A stretch of DNA of 64,000 nucleotides. Origin: Protula sp. h YS-2021 (Eukaryota > Annelida > Polychaeta > Sabellida > Serpulidae). The stretch is from positions 44,952,269-45,016,268 of the forward strand of contig OX457031.1 of assembly GCA_949752745.1 (NCBI GenBank). The letters run 5' to 3'. A model generated the notes under the pieces. The model had not been told where the DNA came from. It saw only the letters and a list, made by a program, of their open reading frames with translations, and did not search any database. A program made the position numbers and the translations under genes. Below are positions 24,017-36,700 of the stretch, in pieces. Position 1 is the first letter of the stretch. Each line of letters begins with the position of its first letter.

Positions 24017-27000
24017 CTGAAGAATTACAGTACACAGAAAGCTTACTATGAACTATCAACCTTGTTAACATATTCGTAAGCATTTTTAATAAAATATATG
24101 CAGTCCCGATGGAGGGCTAAAAATGGGGCTATAGTTCAAGATATAATCCTTAATAATTCTCAGATCATAAAGTGAAAGCCTGTGTCATTTTATAAGGAGA
24201 ACAAACGCAGATAAACAAAAAACAATAAGCTGAAACAATGCTTGAAACAGAGTCCCCAAATCTGACCCCATTCCCCTGCTTGTTTCTGCCAAAAAAAAAA
24301 AGATTTAATGTCTCCAACTTTTCAAAAGGTTAAGTAAATTCAGAAAATAAAACACAAATAGAAAAATGGGCAGAGTAAAATCACTATGCGTTTGATCAGA
24401 CGTAGAGATGTGAATGGCCTGCTCTAGATTAAAACTCTCGTGAAAACCTTCTCACGGTCCCCTAATTTTAGGACGGCTACCACCACCCCCTCCCCCACCT
24501 AACACCAACCTGGGTGACCCAAATCATCCTCTAAAGATGAAGTGAATGGGGTGAATTTTCCAGCGACGAAATTTTTTTTTTAGTTTTGACAAATTCGTTG
24601 AGTTGGACGAATTTGTTCTTCCCGATGCAAATAGTTCAATGATATTAGACCATTGCATATTTTTTGTAATAAATATATATTGAAACAGTTCAATGTCTGA
24701 TCTTTAGCAACTGAAAACAAGTTTGTCCAAGGACAAAGTCCCAGCTTACGAAAAGCAATAAGACCCATTCCAGCGTGCATGAGCGAAGGAATTTCCCTGA
24801 AATATCAAGCTTCAAAAGATGAGACGGCAAAGAGCTAGCTCAATAATTAATTTAGCACCGGACCAGAACATAGACCGATAAATGCATACAAAGATTTCTT
24901 TCCAAGAAAAATTGGGAACAGATTTTTTGTATATCTGGTAGACTGGATAGATTGCCATAGATACCTTCAAACAACGCTCGCATTTCGGACCAGTGCGCAT
25001 ATTTATGTAACTTGCCTCGATGCGCGGTTCTAATTCAGACAAGTGCGCATGTTTATTTAATTTGCGTTGATGCGCGGCTCTCATTTTGGAACAGTGCACA
25101 TGTTTATTTAACTTAATAAAGATTAATGCGCGGTTCTTATTCCAGACCAATGCGCATGTTTATTTTACTTTCGTACTTATTTTGGACAAGTGCACAAGTT
25201 TCCTTAGGTTGTCTTGATGCGCGGGTCACAACATTCGTACATTATCGCCCAATGTTCCCTATTATCGCCCACCCGAAAAATATTATATTTATCATATTTT
25301 CGGGTCCTAGAATTGTTTCCTGCACTTTTAAAGCGAAAATTACAACTTTCTTGCATTATCGCCCAATATTCCCTATTATCGCCCACACGAACAATATCAC
25401 ATTTATCATATTTTCGGGTCATAGAATGGATTCCTGCACTTTTAAAGCGAAAATTACAACTCTCTTACATTATCGCCCAATGTTCCCTATTATCGCCGAC
25501 ACGAAAAATATCATATTTATCATATTTTCGGGTCATAGAATTGATTATTGCACTTTTAAAGCGAAAATCACAACTTTCTTACATTATCGCCCAATGTTCC
25601 CTATTATCGCCCACACAAAAAATATCACATTTATCATATTTTCGGGTCATAGAATTGTTTCCTGCACTTTTAAAGCGAAAATTACAACTTTCTTGCACTA
25701 TCGCCCAATGTTCCCTATTATCGACCATCCGAAAAATATCATATTTATCATATTTTCGGGTCACAGAATTGATTCCTGCACTTTTAAAGCGAAACTTACA
25801 ATTTTCTTACATTATCGCCCAATATTCCCTATTATCGCCCACCCGAAAAATATCACATTTATCATATTTTCGGGTCATAGAATTGATTCCTGCACTTTTA
25901 AAGCGAAAATTACAACTTTCTTGCATTATCGCCCAATGTTCCCTATTATCGCCCATCCGAAAAATATCACATTTATCATATTTTCGGGTTATAGAATTGA
26001 TTCCTGCTCTTTTAAAGCGAAAATTACAACTTTCTTATATTATCGCCCAATGTTACCTATTATCGCCCACACGAAAAATATTATATTTATGATATTTTCG
26101 GGTCCTAGAATTGTTTCCTGCACTTTTAAAGCGAAAATTACAACTTTCTTGCTTTATCGCCCAATATTCCCTGTTATCGCCCACCCGTAAAATATCACAT
26201 TGATCATATTTTCGGGTCACAGAATTGATTCCTGCACTTTAAAAGCGAAAATCACAACTTTCTTGCACTATCGCCCAATGCTCCCTATTATCGCCCACAC
26301 GAAAAATATCACATTTATCATATTTTCGGGTCATAGAATTGATTCCTGCACTTTTAAAGCGAAAATTACAACTTTCTTGCATTATCGCCCAATGTTCCCT
26401 ATTATCGCCCATCCAAAAAATATCATATTTTTCATATTTTCGGGACATATAATTGATCCCTGCACTTTTAAAGCGAAAATTACAACTTTCTTGCATTATC
26501 GCCCAATATTCCCTATTATCGCCCATCCGAAAAATATCATATTTATCATATTTTCGGGTTATAGAATTGATTCCTGCTCTTTTAAAGCGAAAATTACAAC
26601 TTTCTTACATTATCGCCCAATGTTCCCTATTATCGCCCACACGAAAAATATTATATTTATCATATTTTCGGGTCCCAGAATTGATTCCTGCACTTTTAAA
26701 GCGAAAATTACAACTTTCTTGCTTTATCGCCCAATATTCCCTGTTATCGCCCACCCGTAAAATATCACATTGATCATATTTTCGGGTCACAGAATTGATT
26801 CCTGCACTTTTTAAGCGAAAATTACAACTTTCTTGCATTATCGCCCAATATTCCCTATTATCGCCCACACGAAAAATATCACATTTATCATATTTTCGGG
26901 TCATAGAATTGATTCCTGCTCTTTTAAAGCGAAAATTACAACTTTCTTACATTATCGCCCAATGTTACCTATTATCGCCCACACGAAAAATATTATATTT

Positions 27001-30000
27001 ATCATATTTTCGGGTCCTAGAATTGTTTCCTGCACTTTTAAAGCGAAAATTACAACTTTCTTGCTTTATCGCCCAATATTCCCTGTTATCGCCCACCCGT
27101 AAAATATCACACTGATCATATTTTCGGGTCACAGAATTGATTCCTGCACTTTTAAAGCGAAAATTACAATTTTCTTGCACTATCGCCCAATGTTCCCTAT
27201 TATCGACCATCCGAAAAATATCATATTTATCATATTTTCGGGTCACAGAATTGATTCCTGCACTTTTAAAGCGAAAATTACAATTTTCTTACATTATCGC
27301 CCAATATTCCCTATTATCGCCCACCCGAAAAATATCACATTTATCATATTTTCGGGTCATAGAATTGATTCCTGCACTTTTAAAGCGAAAATTACAACTT
27401 TCTTGCATTATCGCCCAATGTTCCCTATTATCGCCCATCCGAAAAATATCACATTTATCATATTTTCGGTTTATAGAATTGATTCCTGCTCTTTTAAAGC
27501 GAAAATTACAACTTTCTTACATTATCGCCCAATGTTACCTATTATCGCCCACACGAGAAATATTATATTTATGATATTTTCGTGTCCTAGAATTGTTTCC
27601 TGCACTTTTAAAGCGAAAATTACAACTTTCTTGCTTTATCGCCCAATATTCCCTGTTATCGCCCACCCGTAAAATATCACATTGATCATATTTTAGGGTC
27701 ACAGAATTGATTCCTGCACTTTAAAAGCGAAAATTACAACTTTCTTGCATTATCGCCCAATGCTCCCTATTATCGCCCACACGAAAAATATCACATTTAT
27801 CATATTTTCGGGTCATAGAATTGATTCCTGCATTTTTAAAGCGAAAATTACAACTTTCTTGCATTATCGCCCAATGTTCCCTATTATCGCCCATCCAAAA
27901 AATATCATATTTTTCATATTTTCGGGACATATAATTGATCCCTGCACTTTTAAAGCGAAAATTACAACTTTCTTGCATTATCGCCCAATATTCCCTATTA
28001 TCGCCCATCCGAAAAATATCATATTTATCATATTTTCGGGTTATAGAATTGATTCCTGCTCTTTTAAAGCGAAAATTACAACTTTCTTACATTATCGCCC
28101 AATATTCCCTATTATCGCCCACACGAAAAATATTATATTTATCATATTTTCGGGTCCTAGAATTGTTTCCTGCACTTTTAAAGCGAAAATTACAACTTTC
28201 TTGCTTTATCGCCCAATATTCCCTGTTATCGCCCACCCGTAAAATATCACATTGATCATATTTTCGGGTCACAGAATTGATTCCTGCACTTTTAAAGCGA
28301 AAATTACAACTTTCTTGCATTATCGCCCAATGTTCCCTATTATCGCCCACACGAAAAATATCACATTTATCATATTTTCGGGTCATAGAATTGTTTCCTG
28401 CACTTTTAAAGCGAAAATTACAACTTTCTTACATTATAGCCCAATGTTCCCTATTATCGCCCACACGAAAAATATTATATTTATCATATTTTCGGGTCCC
28501 AGAATTGTTTCCTGCACTTTTAAAGCGAAAATTACAACTTTCTTGCTTTATCGCCCAATATTCCCTGTTATCGCCCACGCGTAAAATATCACATTGATCA
28601 TATTTTCGGGTCACAGAATTGATTCCTGCACTTTTAAAGCGAAAATTACAACTTTCTTGCTTTATCGCCCAATATTCCCTGTTATCGCCCACCCGTAAAA
28701 TATCACACTGATCATATTTTCGGGTCACAGAATTGATTCCTGCACTTTTAAAGCGAAAATTACAACTTTCTTGCACTATCGCCCAATGTTCCCTATTATC
28801 GACCATCCGAAAAATATCATATTTATCATATTTTCGGGTCACAGAATTGATTCCTGCACTTTTAAAGCGAAAATTACAATTTTCTTACATTATCGCCCGA
28901 TATTCCCTATTATCGCCCACCCGAAAAATATCACATTTATCATATTTTCGGGTCATAGAATTGATTCCTGCACTTTTAAAGCGAAAATTACAACTTTCTT
29001 GCATTATCGCCCAATGCTCCCTATTATCGCCCATCCGAAAAATATCACATTTATCATATTTTCGGTTTATAGAATTGATTCCTGCTCTTTTAAAGCGAAA
29101 ATTACAACTTTCTTACATTATCGCCCAATGTTACCTATTATCGCCCACACGAAAAATATTATATTTATGATATTTTCGGGTCCTAGAATTGTTTCCTGCA
29201 CTTTTAAAGCGAAAATTACAACTTTCTTGCTTTATCGCCCAATATTCCCTGTTATCGCCCACCCGTAAAATATCACATTGATCATATTTTCGGGTCACAG
29301 AATTGATTCCTGCACTTTAAAAGCGAAAATTACAACTTTCTTGCATTATCGCCCAATGCTCCCTATTATCGCCCACACGAAAAATATCACATTTATCATA
29401 TTTTCGGGTCATAGAATTGATTCCTGCACTTTTAAAGCGAAAATTACAACTTTCTTGCATTATCGCCCAATGTTCCCTATTATCGCCCATCCAAAAAATA
29501 TCATATTTTTCATATTTTCGGGACATATAATTGATCCCTGCACTTTTAAAGCGAAAATTACAACTTTCTTGCATTATCGCCCAATATTCCCTATTATCGC
29601 CCATCCGAAAAATATCATATTTATCATATTTTCGGGTTATAGAATTGATTCCTGCTCTTTTAAAGCGAAAATTACAACTTTCTTACATTATCGCCCAATG
29701 TTCCCTATTATCGCCCACACGAAAAATATTATATTTATCATATTTTCGGGTCCTAGAATTGTTTCCTGCACTTTTAAAGCGAAAATTACAACTTTCTTGC
29801 TTTATCGCCCAATATTCCCTGTTATCGCCCACCCGTAAAATATCACATTGATCATATTTTCGGGTCACAGAATTGATTCCTGCACTTTTAAAGCGAAAAT
29901 TACAACTTTCTTGCATTATCGCCCAATGTTCCCTATTATCGCCCATCCGAAAAATATCACATTTATCATATTTTCGGGTCATAGAATTGATTCCTGCACT

Positions 30001-33000
30001 TTTAAAGCGAAAATTACAACTTTCTTACATTATCGCCCAATGTTCCCTATTATCGCCCACACGAAAAATATTATATTTATCATATTTTCGGGTCCTAGAA
30101 TTGTTTCCTGCACTTTTAAAGCGAAAATTACAACTTTCTTGCTTTATCGCCCAATATTCCCTGTTATCGCCCACCCGTAAAATATCACACTGATCATATT
30201 TTCGGGTCACAGAATTGATTCCTGCACTTTTAAAGCGAAAATTACAACTTTCTTGCATTATCGCCCAATGTTCCCTATTATCGCCAACACGAAAAATAGC
30301 ACATTTATCTTATTTTCGGGTCATAGAATTGATTCCTGCACTTTTAAAGCGAAAATTACAATTTTTTTTACATTATCGCCCAATATTGCCTATTATCGCC
30401 TACCCGAAAAATATTATATTTATCATATTTTCGGGTCCTAGAATTGTTTCCTGCACTTTTAAAGCGAAAATTACAACTTTCTTGCTTTATCGCCCAATAT
30501 TCCCTGTTATCGCCCACCCGTAAAATATCACACTGATCATATTTTCGGGTCACAGAATTGATACCTGCACTTTTAAAGCGAAAATTACAACTTTCTTGCA
30601 CTATCGCCCAATGTTCCCTATTATCGACCATCCGAAAAATATCATATTTATCATATTTTCGGGTCACAGAATTGATTCCTGCACTTTTAAAGCGAAAATT
30701 ACAATTTTCTTACATTATCGCCCACCCGAAAAATATCACATTTATCATATTTTCGGGTCATAGAATTGATTCCTGCTCTTTTAAAGCGAAAATTACAACT
30801 TTCTTACATTATTGCCCAATATTCCCTGTTATCGCCCACCCGTAAAATATCACATTGATCATATTTTCGGGTCACAGAATTGATTCCTGCACTTTTAAAG
30901 CGAAAATTACAACTTTCTTGCACTATCGCCCAATGTTCCCTATTATCGCCCACACGAAAAATATCACATTTATCATATTTTCGGGTCATAGAATTGTTTC
31001 CTGCACTTTTAAAGCGAAAATTACAACTTTCTTACATTATCGCCCAATGTTCCCTATTATCGCCCACACGAAAAATATTATATTTATCATATTTTCGGGT
31101 CCTAGAATTGTTTCCTGCACTTTTAAAGCGAAAATTACAACTTTCTTGCTTTATCGCCCAATATTCCCTGTTATCGCCCACCTGTAAAATATCACACTGA
31201 TCATATTTTCGGGTCACAGAATTGATTCCTGCACTTTTAAAGCGAAAATTACAACTTTCTTGCATTATCGCCCAATGTTCCCTATTATCGCCAACACGAA
31301 AAATATCACATTTATCATATTTTCGGGTCATAGAATTGATTCCTGCACTTTTAAAGCGAAAATTACAATTTTTTTTACATTATCGCCCAATATTGTCTAT
31401 TATCGCCTACCCGAAAAATATCACATTTATCATATTTTCGGGTTATAGAATTGATCCCTGCACTTTTAAAGCGAAAATTACAACTTTCTTGCATTATCGC
31501 CCAATGTTCCCTATTATCGCCCACACGAAAAATATCACATTTATCATATTTTCGGGTCATAGAATTGATTCCTGCTCTTTTAAAGCGAAAATTACAACTT
31601 TCTTGCATTATCGCAAAATGTTCCCTATTATCGCCCACCCGAAAAATATTATATTTATCATATTTTCGGGTCCTAGAATTGTTTCCTGCACATTAAAAGC
31701 GAAAATTACAACTTTCTTGCAGTATCGACCAATATTCCCTATTATCGCCAATCCGAAAAATATCATATTTATCATAATTTCGGGACATAGAATTGATCCC
31801 TGCACTTTTAAAGCGAAAATTACAACTTTCTTGCTTTATCGCCCAATGTTCCCTATTATCGCCCACTTGAAAATATCATAGAAATGACCTACTGACAACA
31901 AAATTACTGAAAAGTCCAACCAAAAGTACTTGCATGTAACATATTGTGCCCCTCTGCAAATTGAAACTTTGCTTTTTTAAGAAGAAAAATGGAAATTTCC
32001 AATTTTTTAAAAGCTGCAAACTTCGAAGCTCAGTGGATTCAAAAATAAGGCGAAATTCAAAAATCGAAAAATGTACTTTTTTCACCCCTTAGTTCTAGTT
32101 TCTTCATAACAAATTTCGGAATCTTCCGATGAAAAATGAGGGACTATATAGATTTTTTCGTATTTTGCCCAAATCGGCAATAAAATCGCCAAAAATGGTT
32201 TAAACCAAAAAATAAAAAAAAATTCCTAATGCAGTAGAAGGTTAAAAACTCGCGTTTAAAATTTGGTACGAATCGGATGAAAAATAAAAAAGATATTACT
32301 TTAACTACTTTGTTAAGAAAAAAAAATGGAAATTTTCCAATTTTTAGAAGTTGCAAACTTTGAAGCTCAGTAGATTCAAAAATAAGGCGAAATTCAAAAA
32401 TCGAAAAAAGAACTTTTTTCACCCCTTAGTTCTAGTTTCTTCATGAAAAATTTCGGAATCTTCCGATGAAAAATGAGGGACTAGATAGGTTTTTTCGTAT
32501 TTTGCCCAAATTGTCAATAAAATCGCCAAAAATGGTTTAAACCAAAAAATAAAAAAAATCCTAATGCAGTAGAAGGTTAAAAACTCGTGTAAAAAATTTG
32601 GTACGAATCGGATAAAAAATAAAAACGATATTCCACTTTAACAACTTTGTTCAGAAAAAAAAAATTGGAAATTTGTCAATTTTTAGAAGTTGCAAACTTT
32701 GAAGCTCAGTAGATTCAAAAATAAGGCGAAATTCAAAAATCGAAAAAAGTACTTTTTTTACCCCTTAGTCCTAGTTTCTTCATGAAAAATTTCGGAATCT
32801 TCCGATGAAAAATGAGGGACTAGATAGGTTTTTTCGTATTTTGCCCAAATTGGCAATATAATCACCAAAAATGGTTTAAACCGCAAAAATAAAAATATTT
32901 CCTAATGCAGTAAAGGGTTAGGAACTCGTGTTTAAAATTTGGTAAGAATCGGATAAAAAATAAAAAAGTTATTCCACTTTTAACGGTCGCGGGACGGACA

Positions 33001-33737
33001 GACGGGCGGACGGACGGACAGACGGACGATACTTGCCCCCATCTGTATAGCCCTGTTGGCTAAAAAGCAAACTGGGCTAAAAAAAAAGACATCGGATAAA
33101 AAATGTAGGACGAGATACATTTTAAATTTTTTTCTTCAAAAATTCCCAAAAAATTAAAAAATCACCCGATCGACTAGAAAAGCACAAGCCGTATGCACGA
33201 CACTTTAGGGATGCCTCATACCAAAAATAAATCACATCGGGTCAAAAATATAGGAGGAGACACATTTTAAATTTTTTTCTTTAAAAATTCCCCTAAAATT
33301 CAAAAATCACCCGATCGACTAAAAAAGCACAAGCCGTATGCACGACTCCTTAGGGATGCCTCACACCAAAAATAAATGACATCGAATCAAAATTGTAGGA
33401 GTAGATGCATTTTGAATTATTTTCGAAAATTTTGCTTTAAAAATTCCCCAAAAATACAAAAATTGCGCGATCGACTAAAAAAGCACAAGCCGTATGCACG
33501 ACCCTTTAGGGGTGCCTCGTACCAAAAATAAATGACATCGGGTCAAAAATGTAGGAGGAGATACATTTTAAAATTTTTTCTTTAAAAATTCGCCAAAAAT
33601 TCAAAAATCACCCGATCGACTAGAAAAGCACAAGCCGTATGCACGACCCCTTAGGGATACCTCACACCAAAAATAAATGACATCGGATCAAAATTGTAGG
33701 AGGAGATGCATTTTGAACCAAAGTTTACTAAATAAAC

Positions 33738-33788
<51 letters not shown>

Positions 33789-36700
33789 GGACACCGCCCG
33801 CAAACCGATAGGAATACCCCAGCTTACGTGTAACGTAAGCTGGGCTAAAAATAACTGCACTGATTTTTAAAAAAAAATTCCAAACCTTTTTTAATGTGAA
33901 TCCTACTTTGGCATTGTGTATGGCATATCTGTAAAAAACAGAGAAGAATGGCGCTTCACACACGTGGCATTAGTCACCTGTTATCTCAAAACTTGTACGG
34001 CTTTATTTTATACCCGGACTAGGCCAATCATCCAGCACACACAATCAACATGTTAGCAACCGAAAAACAACAATTACACGACGATTAAATTTTCCAAGAT
34101 TCATAATAAATTAACTTGCTTTTTTGCGAGTGTCTTTAGGTCTAAAGCGACAGAATCTTCGCATTTTCTTTATCTGCCGGTGGCACTTCTGGGGTTAACG
34201 GAGCATGTGAACATTTGTCAAACCCACAACTTCAACATTTCTGGTGCCACCAAAAGTCAAAACCAAGTTTTGGCTCGGGCGACCAACTTATGAAAGTTTT
34301 TTTGTTTTTTACCCCGATGACGGCTAACTTTTTCTAAATATTTCAAAGTAAATAACATGATGTCTGGAGATCAACCTTCTAACTTTGCATAGTAAGAAAC
34401 AGTTTATGTAGGGAAAGTTTGTGTGTAAAGTCCCAAGCCTGCATTCTCGGGTGAAATAAAGTCATACAGTCGTTCAAAAATATCATGAAAAATGTCATAC
34501 CCACCCAGGTTTTACACAACAAGCTATGTTGCCATTGGCCACTAGTTCAGACGGAAGAGGAAGTACACATTGATTACCTGCTTACTACTTCCGCTATTTT
34601 GGAATGTTCTTCTGCGGGACTTTTCAGCGCTTTTCGCCGTGTCGCCACGTTATAAAATAAATCCTCAACCTACCAAATATAGAAACACTTCACGCGTGCA
34701 CATCTCAAACCACCCGAGCAACAAGAACACTACCTATCAAACAGGATTATATCATAGTTCATTATTTACAACTGGTTAGGACGAGGGCATTGACGCGAGC
34801 TCTGCACGAGGACCGCACATGGGGATAACAGAGTGCACGACTGCACAGGAGGTAACAGAGTGCATGAGGACTGCACAGGAGGTAACAGAGTGCACGAGGA
34901 CCGCACATGGGGATAACAGAGTGCACGAGGACTACACAGGGGGCAACAGAGTGCACGAGAAGTGCACTTGGGGATAACACAGCGCACGAGGACTACACAG
35001 GGGGCAACAGAGTGCACGAGGACTGCACATGGGGATAACACCGTGCACGAGGACTGCACAGGAGGTAACAGAGTGCATGAGGACTGCACAGGAGGTAACA
35101 GAGTGCACGAGAACTGCACATGGGGGTAGCAGAGTGCACGGGGACTGCACATGGGGATAACACAGGGCACGAGGACTGCACAGGAGGTAACAGAGTGCAT
35201 GAGGACTGCACAGGAGGTAACAGAGTGCACAAGGACCAATTTTTGGCTCGGGCGACCAACTTTTTCAAGTTAGTCGCCCGAGTGGCGACTAACTTTTCTT
35301 CTGAGTATTTTCAGGTAAATACTGTTGATTATTTTTAACACCATTTTGTTATTGTTTTTTCATGTGAGGCGGGCTAGACATATTTTGCAAAAATTGCGCC
35401 GGGCGACTAACTTTTGTGCCTGGGCGACCAAAAAATTTTACGAATAACAGAGTGCACGAGGACTGCACACGAGGTAATTGAGTGCACGAGGAATGCACAG
35501 GGGGTAACAGAATGCACGAGAACTGTACATGGGGGTAGCAGAGTGCACGGGGACTGCACAGGGGGATAGTACATTGCACGAGGACTGTACACGGGGTAAC
35601 ACAGTGCACGAGGACTGCACATGGCGTAAAAGATTGCACGAGGACTGCACATGGGGATAACACAGTGCACGAGGAATGCACAGGGAGTAACAGAGTGCAC
35701 GAGGACTGCACATGGGGGTAACAGAGTGCATGGGGACTGCACAGGGGGAAAGTACAGTGCACGAGGACTGTACATGGGGTAACAGAGTGCATGAGGACTG
35801 CACAGGGGGTAACAGAGTGCACGAGAACTGCACAGGGGGTAACAGAGTGTACGAGAACTGCATAGGGGGTAACAGAGTGCACGAGGACTGCACGTGGGGA
35901 TAAGAGTACGACCATACCGTGATTTGTGTTCCCACATTGCCAGCACAAGGCTTCACGGCAGACTTTAGCTTCCCGTCGCTGTACTCTCCTCTGAAATAAA
36001 AAACTAGATTGGCCAGTGTTTTTGTTAAAACAAAAACTCATATGTCTCCCCCGCCCCCCCCCCAATCAGTCACGTGGAAAAAATCCCTGCTTAAAATACA
36101 ACATTGGCGAGCCCAAAAAATTGAAAAAAATCGCCAAAAATACATTTTTACAGAAAATGAATGAAGAAAAACTTCACAGTAAACATTTCCACTACATGCG
36201 GGTTCTTCTTGCCATGTTTCAGGCTAATGGAACAAACTGTTTCGGAGATATCACAACAATATGGCTCAAAAAGTAAAAATTCAAAAATTGAAAAAAAAAA
36301 TCGCCAAAAATACATTTTCAAAGGAAATGAAGAAAAACTTCGCAGTAAACATTTGCACTATAGGTGGGTTCTTCTTGCCACGTTTCAGCCTAATCCAACA
36401 AACCGTTTCGGAGATATCGCAACAATATGGCCAAAAAAGTTAAAAATGAAAAATTTAAAAATTCGCCAAAAATACATTTTCAGCGGAAATGAAGACAAAC
36501 TTCGCAGTAAACATTTGCACTATATGTGTGTTGTTCTTGCCAAGTTTCAGCCTAATCCAACAAACTGTTTCGGAGATATCGCAACAATATGGCCAAAAAA
36601 GTTCAAATTCAAAAATTCGCCAAAAATACATTTTTAGCGGAAATGAAGAAAAACTTCGCAGTAAACATTTGCACTATATGTGTGTTCTTCTTGCCACGTT

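Noticed and set aside
25126..31881. Long repetitive open frames on both strands (up to 354 codons)
   Set aside because: The 114-bp satellite unit is a multiple of three and lacks stops in several frames, so repeats of 38 residues appear automatically. They lie in an MLH1 intron.
35349..36065. Minus-strand Cys/Ser/Pro-rich frames up to 238 codons
   Set aside because: Translations of the 30-bp intronic minisatellite; the only real coding part is MLH1 exon 5 (35918-35990).
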